This document shows, piece after piece, positions 10,284-19,288 of a stretch of 26,916 bases of DNA (positions are counted from its first letter, which is position 1; every line of letters begins with the position of its first letter). The translations under genes were made by a program, and so were the position numbers. The notes beneath the pieces were generated by a model. It saw nothing but the letters and a program-made list of their open reading frames with translations. It had not been told where the DNA came from and ran no database searches. This DNA is from a virus: IMG/VR virus record IMGVR_UViG_3300000230_000028, positions 1-26,916 of that record. The stretch is one strand, 5' to 3'.

Positions 10284-12452
10284 ATGGAGATAATTTCTAA
10301 GTTTGAAGAAGGAACTGAAGCAAAAGCAGAGTTACAGAATTTTATAGATTCTATACTTCTCCTTAGAAATATAACTTCTCCAAACAGAGAAAGGGCCAGA
10401 AATAGGGACAAAAGTCCTGATGGCAAAATTATCGTAGATGTAGTAAAACCCCATATACTAGAGGACATGGATTACTTCCGTAAACCAGCCTTATCTTTTA
10501 TTAAAACAGGAAAGTATACAGAAGCTTACCCATCATCAGACCCTAATAGTCCTTATAGAAAATTCTGGGATGGAGAAATACAGAAATGTATTTATGGGAT
10601 GCTACGTAAATCAGATGGGGAATGGATTACAGGCTATCACTATTACTACCTGAATTATTGTCCTATATTAAAATCTCAGATTATAGGTAAACGTACAGTA
10701 GATGGTAATGTTAGGGCTGATCGTGTAGAGGGATTTCCAGACATGTGGGATGGGGATTACCTCTTTTTTCATTATGTAGAACAAGCAGAAGCTGTAGGAG
10801 AATATGCTGCTGTACTAAAAGCACGTGGCAAAGGTTACTCTTTTAAGGCTGCTTCTATGCTTGTAAGAAATTATGAGTTATTTCCTAGGAGTAAATCATT
10901 TGCTTTTGCTGGTGATTCAGAGTATCTAGACAATGATGGTATATTAAATAAGGCTTGGTCTTACATGGACTTTGCTAATAAACATGTAGGTTTTGCTAAG
11001 AAACTTAGACTTAAAGATAGCATGATGGAGAAGACTTCTGGGTATAGAAAGCCAGGAGATCCTACAGATCATGGTATGCGGTCCACTATATCTGGAGTAA
11101 CTTTAAAGAATAACGCAGGGAAGTCGAGAGGAAAAAGAGGTAAGCTTATAGTATGGGAAGAGTCTGGTATATTTGTAGACTTATTAAAAGCTTGGCGTAT
11201 AGCCCAGAAGTCTATGGAAGATGGCAATCGTGTATTTGGATTGATGCTAGCTCTAGGTACTGGTGGAGAGAAAGGTGCTAATTTTGAAGGACTTGAAGCT
11301 TTGTTTTATAAGTGTAAGGCTTATCGTGTAAAGTCTATTGATAATGTATTTGATAAAAATATAATAAACCAGATATGTGGTTTCTTTGTTCCTGAGTACT
11401 TAAATAGAGCGGATTGCTATGACTATAACGGTAATTCAGATGTTATAAAAGCTCTCGAAGAGGTAATTACTAGAAGATTAAAGCTTAAATATAGTGGTGT
11501 AGACTCTGAAGATTTTGCTCAAGCTATTGCTGAAGAGGCTATTACTCCTCAAGAGGCTGTAATGCGTACAGAAGGGACTGTATTTCCTATTGAAGAACTT
11601 AAAAACTACCTAGCGTCTGTAGCTCCTAATACAGATAAATTTACATCTACACATTACATTGGAGAATTATACTATACAGAATCTGGAGGTGTAGAACTTA
11701 AACCTGTGTTTTCTCTAGTACCGCTTAGAGAATATCCTATTAGAAAATCTGATACTACTGGAGCTGTAGAGATATTTGAACTCCCTAAAAAGGGTGAAAA
11801 CGGTATAGTTCCTAGAGGTAGATATATTGGTGGTGCTGATACTGTTGATGATGATTATGGGTCCTCTTTATTCTCTATTTTTATATTTGATTTATTCACG
11901 GATAAGATAGTAGCAGAGTGGACAGGTAGATATAGAACTGCTGCACAAAACTTTGAAGTAGCTTTGAAATTGGCTATATTTTTTAATGCTGAGATAAACT
12001 ATGAGAATAAACTTAAAGGGATGTTTGCACATTTTGATAAGAGAAACTCCCTAGCTTATTTAGCAGATATTCCTAATATTCTTCAAGATATGGATTATGT
12101 AGGAGTAAAAGAAAAGTATGGTAATAAGAAGAAGGGTACCCCGCCTACTGTTATTATTAACTCTTGGGGTCGTAGACTACAAGCAGACTGGATGCTTACT
12201 AGAAGTCAAATAACTGATGACTTAAATTTACATACTATAAGATCATTAGGATATATACGGGAAGCTATTTCCTGGAATATATTAGGTAACTTTGATAGAG
12301 TTTCTGCAATGAACATGGTATTTATACTTAGAGAAGATAGAATGAAGGCTATAGAAAGAATAAAAAATAATCCATTTGGTGAAGAAGAAGCAGATTATAA
12401 TCAAGATGGATTTTTTAAAGATTCTTATGTGTTTGAAGAGTTCACATTTTAA
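10284..12452 (+). CDS. terL: Terminase large subunit
   Basis: 722 aa, the usual size of crAss-like TerL. This is the ATP-driven motor that pumps DNA into the prohead and the nuclease that cuts concatemers. The ATPase domain has a deviant Walker A, RGKGYSFK (residues 181-188), a Walker B KLIVWEES (287-294) with the catalytic Glu, and a coupling motif ALGTGG (323-328). The C-terminal RNase H-like nuclease begins at GGADTVDDDYG (516-526), whose first Asp is a metal ligand. The portal gene follows after 51 bp. No small terminase subunit was recognised next to it, as is common in this group. Confidence 0.92.
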   Translation: MEIISKFEEGTEAKAELQNFIDSILLLRNITSPNRERARNRDKSPDGKIIVDVVKPHILEDMDYFRKPALSFIKTGKYTEAYPSSDPNSPYRKFWDGEIQKCIYGMLRKSDGEWITGYHYYYLNYCPILKSQIIGKRTVDGNVRADRVEGFPDMWDGDYLFFHYVEQAEAVGEYAAVLKARGKGYSFKAASMLVRNYELFPRSKSFAFAGDSEYLDNDGILNKAWSYMDFANKHVGFAKKLRLKDSMMEKTSGYRKPGDPTDHGMRSTISGVTLKNNAGKSRGKRGKLIVWEESGIFVDLLKAWRIAQKSMEDGNRVFGLMLALGTGGEKGANFEGLEALFYKCKAYRVKSIDNVFDKNIINQICGFFVPEYLNRADCYDYNGNSDVIKALEEVITRRLKLKYSGVDSEDFAQAIAEEAITPQEAVMRTEGTVFPIEELKNYLASVAPNTDKFTSTHYIGELYYTESGGVELKPVFSLVPLREYPIRKSDTTGAVEIFELPKKGENGIVPRGRYIGGADTVDDDYGSSLFSIFIFDLFTDKIVAEWTGRYRTAAQNFEVALKLAIFFNAEINYENKLKGMFAHFDKRNSLAYLADIPNILQDMDYVGVKEKYGNKKKGTPPTVIINSWGRRLQADWMLTRSQITDDLNLHTIRSLGYIREAISWNILGNFDRVSAMNMVFILREDRMKAIERIKNNPFGEEEADYNQDGFFKDSYVFEEFTF

Positions 12453-12456
12453 TATA

Positions 12457-12485
12457 TTATACTATATACTACGTATATAGTGTAA
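12457..12485. other. 13-bp hairpin between terminase and portal genes
   Basis: ACTATATAC (12461-12469), loop TAC, GTATATAGT (12473-12481) is a perfect inverted repeat. It extends outward to 13 pairs (12457-12485) with one G-U. It fills most of the 51-bp gap. It has no T-tract, so it is better read as an RNA-processing or protein-binding site than as a terminator. Confidence 0.5.
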
Positions 12486-12503
12486 ACCTAAAAAGTTTTT
12501 GCT

Positions 12504-14795
12504 ATGACTATACTACGATTACCCCCTCAAAAAAAGTCTTATCGTTCCAAAAATAAGGAATGGAGAGAAGAGAATATGCAAGTAATTGATGCTGGGATTT
12601 CTTACGCCCAAAGTGGACATGTAAGAAGGAGTATTACTGAAAAGTATATTAATGCTAGGCTCTATGACGGGCAATTAACTATGTCGGATGTTTTAGAAAC
12701 TGTAAGTTCTGCTGGTGTGTTAAATGCTTACGTTCCAAAAACTATACAACATAGGCCAATTATTAGACCTAAAATAGAATTGTTAGTTGGAGAAGCTTCT
12801 AAAGAGCCCTTCTCTTGGTCCGTCATGGTCACAGATCCCGCTAGTATTTCTGCTAAAGAGGAGACTAAAAAGAAGATGATCAATGATAAGATTACAGAAT
12901 TGTTAAAATCTGAATTGACTGAAGATGAACTAGCTGTTAAACTCAAGGATTTATCTTTGTACTTTAAGTATACATGGAAAGATGCTAAGGAAGTAAGGGC
13001 TACAAAAATATTGAAGTACTTTGAACAAAAGCTTAAACTTGAGGAGAAGTGGATAGAAGCTATGATAGATAAGTTAGTTCAAGGTGAACAATTTATGATG
13101 TTTGATATTGTAGGTAAAACTGTAGAAGCTCAAAAGATAGACCCTAAGAAAGTATTTACTCTATATTCTGGAGAATCTAATAGTGTAGCAGATGCTAACA
13201 TTATCATCATTGAAGAATATTGGCCTACTGGACGTGTAATAGATCATTACTATGAAGACCTTACACCAGATGAAATTGATAGAATAAATGAAGGAACCTT
13301 AAACCAGGAACCTAATGTAAGATATGATAACTCTATCAGTATGTCTGTAGATGGGTTATTATTAGATAATGTTCTATCTGAGGTGTCTTTAAACAATAGG
13401 GATTTTGTATCTAACCGTGCTTATACAGATAGATATGGAAACTTACGTGTAGTACGGGCTTTATGGAGATCCCAGAAATTAGTAAAGGTTGTTTCTGGTA
13501 CAGATCCTGTAACAGGTGAACAGTATGAAAGAACCATGTCTGAAGAATATACCCCTAACCCTCTATATGGAGAATCTATAAAGAAAGTATGGGTTGGTGA
13601 GTGGTGGCAAGGAGCTAAAATAGGGAGTATGTATAAAAGAATACAACCTAGACCAGTACAGTTTACCAGTATGGGGAACTTATCTAAAGGACACCCTGGG
13701 ATTGTAGGAAGGTTTAACTCTACATCTGGCGGAAAGGTTATTTCATTTTTAGGTAAGATGAAACCTTATCAGTACTTGTATGATATAGTTTGGGATAGAT
13801 TACTTGATGCATTAAAGAAGGACTTAGGTAATATCGTAGAGATGGATATGGCTAAGAAACCTGCTGGGTGGGAAACTGAAAAATGGTTACACTATGCCTA
13901 TAAAGGTGGTATCCTGTTTATAGATTCTTTCAAAGAGGCTACTAAAGGTGCAGCCATGGGTAAGATAGCTGGACAATTTAATACTACTGGTAAGACTATT
14001 TCTACATCTAGAGGAGAGTATATACAGCAACACGTAAATTTACTTGAGTATATTAAACGTGAGCTAGGTGATGTAGGTGGAATTACTCCTCAACGTGAAG
14101 GTCAGGTATCTCCTTCAGCTAGTGTAGGTGGTACAGAACGTAGTGTATTAGCTAGCAATAATAGTACTGCTTATGAGTTTTATAGCCATGAGCAGTTTAA
14201 ATTAGAGTGTTTAAATATACTATTGGAAACTGCTAAAGTAGCATTACGTGGCAACAAGGAGTTGGCCCAGGTAATACTTGATGACTTCTCTATAGAGATG
14301 TTTGATATAGATGGTGATGATTTTATAGATTCTGATTATTCTGTATTTATAACTACTAACCGTAAATCTCAGAAACTTGAACAAAGTCTTGAAACTTATG
14401 GACAAGCATTTATGCAGAATGGTGGTAAGTTTAGTACTGTACTTGATATTCTATTCTCAGATAGTATTGCAGAGAAAAGGCGTAAGATAGAATTGGCTGA
14501 ATCTGAGATGACTGCTCAAGCTCAACAAGCTAATGAAGCTCAGATTAAAGCTCAACAAGAAGCTATTGCTAGAGAGGACAAGAATAAGGAACTTGATAGG
14601 GATCTTAAACGTTATGAAATTGACCAGGTTAATACTACTAAACTACAGTTAGGCCTTTTAAGTTCTGAAGATGAGGATAAACGGGTAGCTGCTGATTTAG
14701 CTAAGACTGCAGAGTCTGCTGTTACTCAAAAGAATAAGATGGTAAGTGCTGAGAGGATAGCTAGTACTAAAGAAAAAAAGAAAGAGGGGCAATAA
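12504..14795 (+). CDS. Portal protein
   Basis: 763 aa, the size and position of the crAss-like portal (between terminase and scaffold/capsid). The dodecameric portal is the channel through which DNA enters and leaves the capsid. The N-terminal third is mixed alpha/beta with the wording of this portal group (APKTIQHRPIIRPKIELLVG-type region around residues 75-100). The centre holds the long stem and crown helices. The last ~100 residues are a Gln/Ala/Lys-rich coiled coil (EMTAQAQQANEAQIKAQQEA) that may form the barrel. Assignment rests on order and size more than on a catalytic motif. The ATG follows the intergenic hairpin by 18 nt. Confidence 0.85.
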   Translation: MTILRLPPQKKSYRSKNKEWREENMQVIDAGISYAQSGHVRRSITEKYINARLYDGQLTMSDVLETVSSAGVLNAYVPKTIQHRPIIRPKIELLVGEASKEPFSWSVMVTDPASISAKEETKKKMINDKITELLKSELTEDELAVKLKDLSLYFKYTWKDAKEVRATKILKYFEQKLKLEEKWIEAMIDKLVQGEQFMMFDIVGKTVEAQKIDPKKVFTLYSGESNSVADANIIIIEEYWPTGRVIDHYYEDLTPDEIDRINEGTLNQEPNVRYDNSISMSVDGLLLDNVLSEVSLNNRDFVSNRAYTDRYGNLRVVRALWRSQKLVKVVSGTDPVTGEQYERTMSEEYTPNPLYGESIKKVWVGEWWQGAKIGSMYKRIQPRPVQFTSMGNLSKGHPGIVGRFNSTSGGKVISFLGKMKPYQYLYDIVWDRLLDALKKDLGNIVEMDMAKKPAGWETEKWLHYAYKGGILFIDSFKEATKGAAMGKIAGQFNTTGKTISTSRGEYIQQHVNLLEYIKRELGDVGGITPQREGQVSPSASVGGTERSVLASNNSTAYEFYSHEQFKLECLNILLETAKVALRGNKELAQVILDDFSIEMFDIDGDDFIDSDYSVFITTNRKSQKLEQSLETYGQAFMQNGGKFSTVLDILFSDSIAEKRRKIELAESEMTAQAQQANEAQIKAQQEAIAREDKNKELDRDLKRYEIDQVNTTKLQLGLLSSEDEDKRVAADLAKTAESAVTQKNKMVSAERIASTKEKKKEGQ

Positions 14796-14812
14796 TAAGC
14801 CCCCTACTTTTA
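14786..14812 (+). terminator. Probable terminator at the end of the portal gene
   Basis: GGGGC (14786-14790) pairs with GCCCC (14799-14803) across the portal stop codon, followed by CTACTTTTACT. Short GC stem plus a modest T-rich tail suggests partial termination just before the promoter at 14841-14848. Confidence 0.5.
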
Positions 14813-14840
14813 CTATGAATTTACTTTAATAAAAAGTACA

Positions 14841-14848
14841 TATATTTG
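14841..14848 (+). promoter_or_regulatory. -7 box for the scaffold/capsid genes
   Basis: TATATTTG, exact TAnnTTTG match, 27 nt before the ATG at 14876. Together with the hairpin at 14786-14812 it punctuates the virion operon and would allow the capsid genes to be expressed at a higher level than terminase and portal. Confidence 0.65.
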
Positions 14849-14875
14849 TAATACTAATTTAATTAAAAAGTAAAC

Positions 14876-16048
14876 ATGCAAACATTAGATTTAAGTTCTC
14901 TCTCTGCTAGTGTGGTTGAAGCTGCTGCTCTTCCATCTCAGAAACAAGAACCAATTGCACCTGTGAGCACCTCTGGACAAGTTGCTTCACAAACTCCTGC
15001 TGCACAAAACCATGTTAGTGTAGAAGAAGAACCTTTGATGCTAGGAGATACTATATCTCCTATAACTAATACTCCTGAAAAAGTTTCAGATGCTTTGGAT
15101 AAACTGGAAGATATTATAGAGTTAGGAGATCCAGATGATGAAGATGAGGATGATCAAGGAGAAAATGGGATTACTAAAAGTAAAGATACCAATAGTGTAT
15201 ACCCAGCTTTAGCTAGTTTCTTAAAAGAGAAAGGGATTATAGATACAGTAGATGAAATCAATGATGAGGAATCTTTTGTGTCTGCTATTACTAAAACTAT
15301 TGAAGCAGGTAAATATTCCACATTAAACCAGAATCAATTACTGTACTTAAAGTCATTAGAAGCTGGTATACCTGAAGAAGAGTCTAAGGTACTGGTATCA
15401 AGTATGGATTCTGTATCTAGGATAGATGCTAAAATGCTTACTGATACTCCTGATTTAGCCGAGCGTATTATTGCTGAGGATTTAAAATCTCAAGGATGGG
15501 ATGAAGCAAGAATCAATAAGCAGATTGAAAGACTACGTAAAACAGATGAGCTTGTATCTGAGGGTTTAACTGCTAAAGATAATATTATTGAGCGTAGCAA
15601 ACAGGATATTGAAGATGCAAAAGCCCAAAAGATTGCACTCAAAGCTGAAAGAGAAAAGAAAGAAACCCAACAACTATTAAAATTAAAAGATTCTGTATTT
15701 AGTTATGATAAAGCCTTATCTGCTGTTAAAGTAGATGATAGGTTAAAGAATCAGGTATATGAAGCAATGACTAAACCTGTAGGTGTAACTGATTCAGGAG
15801 CTCCTTTAAATACATTATTAAAAGATCGTCAGGATGACCCAGTAGATTTTGAGAAGCGTATGTATTATGCTTATGTTCTTACTAATGGGTTTAGGGATAT
15901 ATCTAGATTACAAAGAAGAGCTGAATCTTCAGCAGCTAGAAAACTAAAAGATGTAGTATCTGGTTTAAGTCTTGATATGTCAGGTTCTTCTTATAGTCCT
16001 GCAGACCACGATGAAAATATAAAAATTCCAGATATAGTCAATGTTTAA
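14876..16048 (+). CDS. Scaffold-like protein
   Basis: 390 aa, directly upstream of the capsid gene, where scaffolding proteins are found. The N-terminal ~100 residues are low-complexity and acidic (ending around GDPDDEDEDDQGEN). The middle is helical, with a strongly charged coiled coil about residues 235-275 (SKQDIEDAKAQKIALKAERE). The C-terminal ~100 residues are basic and helical (RLQRRAESSAARKLKD), as needed to contact the capsid shell. Acidic start, long coiled coil and basic end are the physical features of internal scaffolds. It may alternatively remain in the mature capsid as a cargo protein. No protease domain is visible in it. Confidence 0.7.
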   Translation: MQTLDLSSLSASVVEAAALPSQKQEPIAPVSTSGQVASQTPAAQNHVSVEEEPLMLGDTISPITNTPEKVSDALDKLEDIIELGDPDDEDEDDQGENGITKSKDTNSVYPALASFLKEKGIIDTVDEINDEESFVSAITKTIEAGKYSTLNQNQLLYLKSLEAGIPEEESKVLVSSMDSVSRIDAKMLTDTPDLAERIIAEDLKSQGWDEARINKQIERLRKTDELVSEGLTAKDNIIERSKQDIEDAKAQKIALKAEREKKETQQLLKLKDSVFSYDKALSAVKVDDRLKNQVYEAMTKPVGVTDSGAPLNTLLKDRQDDPVDFEKRMYYAYVLTNGFRDISRLQRRAESSAARKLKDVVSGLSLDMSGSSYSPADHDENIKIPDIVNV

Positions 16049-16066
16049 CCTTAATACAAAAGTAAA

Positions 16067-17563
16067 ATGAGTTCAAAATTAGGTAAATTTCAGATGGCCG
16101 AAGCTCAAAGTTTTGCTGGGTTGGTTACCGCCAACCAGTTAGGACTTTTATTCGGAAATAAGCCACAGGTGCTTAACAATGCCATCCACAAGTTCCTTGC
16201 TGGTTCCAATGTGAATAACTTGGCTACCGTCTTGGAAAAGTATCCTTTGCACACTCTTGAAAACGAAGAGGACTTCACATGGAAATTAAAGGGCCATGAT
16301 GAGAAGAATATAGCTTTGAGCTATGCGTATATTGATAGTTCTACTAGGGCTCCTATATCTTCAGGTACTCCTGGAGTAGGTGGACAGTCTATTTTCTTGG
16401 TATTCCCAGAAAAGATTTTCTCTGAAGTAAACATCATCGTTGGTGAGAAGAATGAAGTATATCAATTTGCCGTTGTAGCTCCTGCTTTTGAGCAAGCTGA
16501 CGGATGGCATTTTGAAACAAAATTAATGGGTGCTGCTAAAACAACTGGAGTTCCATTTGGTGAAGTACTTTCTGGGAAACGTTTCTCAAAAGACTTCTCT
16601 CCTGTTGAAGATACCATGTCTTTAAAGGGTGGAAACGTTGTTTTCAATTCTCCTATTGATATGCGTAATGGTTTTACTACTTTACGTATGGAGCATAAAT
16701 CTCCTGGAAATATGCTTAACCGTAGGGTTGAAGGTACTCTTGTTGGTACTGATTCTGCTGGTGCTACTAAAGAATTTCAGGTTTGGATGCTTTATGCTGA
16801 ATGGGAATTTGATAAACAATGGGCTCGTGAGAAATCAAGAGCATATATGTTTGCTCGCTCAAACCGTGATGAGAATGGTGAGTTCTCTGATTTAGGTAAA
16901 TCTGGTTTCTATATCAAGCAAGGTGCTGGTATTCGTGAGCAAATGGAAGTTTCTAACGTATTCTTTAGTGACAATGTTACTATTGAGTTGTTGGAATCTA
17001 TCATGGTAGACATGGTTGAAGGTCGTGTTGATACTGATTCAGTAGTTGAATTTATGGTACGTACTGGTCGTCGTGGTGCTGGTATTATCTCTAAAGCTGC
17101 TGCTACTCATTTGTCTGGATGGGTTGCCCTTAATCCTTATAACCCAGAAACTTATCAGAAGGTAGCTTCTAGTTTGCACTCTAACTCTTTTAAGGGTGGT
17201 TTCCAGTTTACTGAATTTTTACTTCCTAACAATATTATCCTAAAAGTGGAAGTAGATTCTATGTATGATGATAAAGTACGTAACAAGATATTACATCCTC
17301 AAGGTGGAGTAGCTGAGTCTTATCGTATGGACATCTTCTACATGGGTAATGAAAACACTCCTAATATTGTACGTTTGGGTACTAAAACTGGAGATCTTCG
17401 TGGGTATCTTTCTGGTTTCCGTAATGCTTGGACTGGTGAAATTAACAACATGCATCAAGGAACTATGGAAGATTCTGCAACCTATACCCGTTATACTAGC
17501 TTAGGTGCTTGCGTTATTGATAGCTCTAAAACAGCTACAATCCTACCAACCATGTTCGCTTAG
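16067..17563 (+). CDS. Major capsid protein (HK97 fold, crAss-like)
   Basis: 498 aa, the usual size for crAss-like capsid proteins. It forms the icosahedral shell. The N-terminus is helical (MAEAQSFAGLVTANQLGLLF), followed by an extended-loop region rich in Gly and Ser. Residues ~215-265 include the long spine helix region (FQVWMLYAEWEFDKQWAR). Residues ~330-345 carry the R-T-G-R-R-G turn typical of this group, and the C-terminal half is the P- and A-domain beta framework. The first ~70 codons use more C- and G-ending codons than neighbours, consistent with high expression. The stop is TAG, so TAG is not recoded in this gene. An 18-bp gap follows the scaffold gene. Confidence 0.92.
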   Translation: MSSKLGKFQMAEAQSFAGLVTANQLGLLFGNKPQVLNNAIHKFLAGSNVNNLATVLEKYPLHTLENEEDFTWKLKGHDEKNIALSYAYIDSSTRAPISSGTPGVGGQSIFLVFPEKIFSEVNIIVGEKNEVYQFAVVAPAFEQADGWHFETKLMGAAKTTGVPFGEVLSGKRFSKDFSPVEDTMSLKGGNVVFNSPIDMRNGFTTLRMEHKSPGNMLNRRVEGTLVGTDSAGATKEFQVWMLYAEWEFDKQWAREKSRAYMFARSNRDENGEFSDLGKSGFYIKQGAGIREQMEVSNVFFSDNVTIELLESIMVDMVEGRVDTDSVVEFMVRTGRRGAGIISKAAATHLSGWVALNPYNPETYQKVASSLHSNSFKGGFQFTEFLLPNNIILKVEVDSMYDDKVRNKILHPQGGVAESYRMDIFYMGNENTPNIVRLGTKTGDLRGYLSGFRNAWTGEINNMHQGTMEDSATYTRYTSLGACVIDSSKTATILPTMFA

Positions 17564-17582
17564 GTTTAGCAAAATAATTCTT

Positions 17583-17604
17583 GGAGAGGCTGAAAAGCCT
17601 TTCC
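17583..17604 (+). other. GAAA-capped hairpin after the capsid gene
   Basis: Nine-pair stem (17583-17591 with 17596-17604, one G-U pair) closed by a GAAA tetraloop, a stable RNA loop. It is followed by CTCAATTATG and not a T run, so it is more likely an mRNA 3'-end stabiliser or a partial attenuator than a full terminator. It lies 20 nt after the capsid stop. Confidence 0.55.
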
Positions 17605-17634
17605 TCAATTATGTTTAAATCTAAATTATAAATA

Positions 17635-18528
17635 ATGGAAACAGCAAGTAAACAAGTTGTAGAGAAAAAGGTTATGGACAAACCTGTATTCTCTTTACCT
17701 ACTGAAGTAATTCAAGTAGAATTTATTAAAAGACAAAAGGGTCAAATAACAAATACTAAGCATGTATTGTATGGCGGTATGTCTGAAACTGCTAAACGTA
17801 GGCTTACACCTATAAGGTCTAAGGTAAACTTTAAGTATATTCAGATACTCACTCCTGAAGAGCAAGGATTTTTAGAGACAGCTTTATCTTTACCTAAAGA
17901 TGGGTTAAGTATCTATAAAGTAGAGAATAACTATTGGGACACTGTATATATTGATTTATTTAAAGAAGGAATATCTTTACATTTATCTGACCCAATTGAG
18001 TATATAAAGTATAAAGTTATACTATCTTATACTGATTTAATCTGCCCCTCGTTAGCAGAAATGAAATTAGCATTTAGACAAACTTATATGTTTGTTATAG
18101 TTCATTCAGGAGATAGGGCAAACGAGAAAGTATCAGTATACAATGTACGTAAAGAGGCATATAAAATTGCTGCTCAACTTGAATTAAACCCAGAGCATAT
18201 CAAGGAATTCTTATATTTAGCTGGAGTTCGTTCTACTGGTAGTTCTTCTATAACTTGGTTAAAGGAGAAATTAGCAGATATGGTAGAAGAGCAACCACAA
18301 AAGGTTATTGATATAGTTACTGCTGCTGATTACCCAATTAGGGCATTACTTTCTAAAGCTGTATTAGCTGGAGTTGTACGTGATAATAATGGTAGATATT
18401 CTCTTGAAGATGGATTACAATTATGTGGAGATGGTGAGACTGCAAATTTAGCTACAGCTATTAAGTTTCTATCTTCTAATAGTAATGCTGATGTAAAATT
18501 ATTAATCGAAGCTAAATTAGGGAAATAA
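17635..18528 (+). CDS. Structural protein following the capsid gene
   Basis: 297 aa, soluble. Residues ~20-130 are beta-rich (VIQVEFIKRQKGQITNTKHV; NFKYIQILTPEEQGFLETAL). The C-terminal part (residues ~225-295) reads like a winged-helix-type module: ADYPIRALLSKAVLAGVVRD, then GRYSLEDGLQLCGDGE, then ATAIKFLSSNSNADVKLLIE. The same helix, Y-x-L-x-D-G and helix order recurs in capsid-proximal proteins of several phage groups. No enzymatic motif. By position it is a capsid-associated or head-completion protein. Its stop overlaps the next start by 1 nt (TAATG), showing coupling. Confidence 0.65.
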   Translation: METASKQVVEKKVMDKPVFSLPTEVIQVEFIKRQKGQITNTKHVLYGGMSETAKRRLTPIRSKVNFKYIQILTPEEQGFLETALSLPKDGLSIYKVENNYWDTVYIDLFKEGISLHLSDPIEYIKYKVILSYTDLICPSLAEMKLAFRQTYMFVIVHSGDRANEKVSVYNVRKEAYKIAAQLELNPEHIKEFLYLAGVRSTGSSSITWLKEKLADMVEEQPQKVIDIVTAADYPIRALLSKAVLAGVVRDNNGRYSLEDGLQLCGDGETANLATAIKFLSSNSNADVKLLIEAKLGK

Positions 18529-19286
18529 TGACTAATATAGAATTTGCAATGGAGATGGATGTAATCTATGAAAACATCAATAAAGGTGGTGGAATTGGAT
18601 TAGATCCTTATGAGAAATCTGTAATACTAACTAGAGCACAAGAGTTACTTGTATATGAGTTAGCTAATAAAGATTTATCCTTATTATCTTCACTTGTAAA
18701 AACTAGTAGATTATTACCTATAGATATTTCTGCATTAACTTATCCTAAGATAGATGAAAGGTCTACTATATTCAAGTTACCTGATAACTATCTTAGGATA
18801 CTTAATGAAGTTGTATATTCATATACTGTGGATCCTATAGGGGATCCAGGAGAGGAGGAGCCTACTCCAGGCGAGACTATTCAACTACCTTTAAGTGCAC
18901 TTAGGTACTCTGTTATTCCTATAAGCTTTGAGCAATATACAGTTCTTATGGCTAAACCGTATAATTATCCTCATAGAAGAACTGCTTGGAGATTATTAAA
19001 TACTGGAGGTGAAATTCCATTATATATAGAGATATTATCTAGAGCTAATACTTTGTCCCCATTAAAAGGTTTAGCTGAATATAGGATTACTTATTTAGTG
19101 GTTCCTACTCCTATTATACTGGAAGCTCTAGCTACTGGTGAAAGTATAAGAGGTATAAATACTGAATCTGAAACTAATCTTATTGAAAGCCTTCATCCAT
19201 TTATATTAGATAAAGCTGTTACTTTAGCAGAACAATACTACTATGATAAATATGGAAATCCTCAATCCCAACAACAAACTGAATAA
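18528..19286 (+). CDS. Head-tail connector protein, paralogue A
   Basis: 252 aa. The N-terminal region contains GGIGLDPYEKSVILTRAQEL (residues ~21-40), matched in the next gene by GGIQKDEYEKSLYLTRAQDI, so the two are tandem paralogues. The fold appears mixed alpha/beta, with a Gln-rich tail (GNPQSQQQTE). The position after capsid and before the tail genes fits a connector or tail-stabilisation ring protein, the role of the P22 gp4-like or gp10-like proteins in short-tailed phages. That assignment is from order. No catalytic motif. The start is set by the TAATG overlap with the preceding gene. Confidence 0.7.
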   Translation: MTNIEFAMEMDVIYENINKGGGIGLDPYEKSVILTRAQELLVYELANKDLSLLSSLVKTSRLLPIDISALTYPKIDERSTIFKLPDNYLRILNEVVYSYTVDPIGDPGEEEPTPGETIQLPLSALRYSVIPISFEQYTVLMAKPYNYPHRRTAWRLLNTGGEIPLYIEILSRANTLSPLKGLAEYRITYLVVPTPIILEALATGESIRGINTESETNLIESLHPFILDKAVTLAEQYYYDKYGNPQSQQQTE

Positions 19287-19288
19287 CT

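Noticed and set aside
16629-16895. 88-aa rightward hydrophobic frame within the capsid gene
   Set aside because: Out-of-frame shadow of the well-supported capsid protein.
17561-17563. TAG stop-codon recoding as in some crAss-like phages
   Set aside because: Capsid and several other genes end normally at TAG, and no gene in the window is interrupted by in-frame TAG codons.
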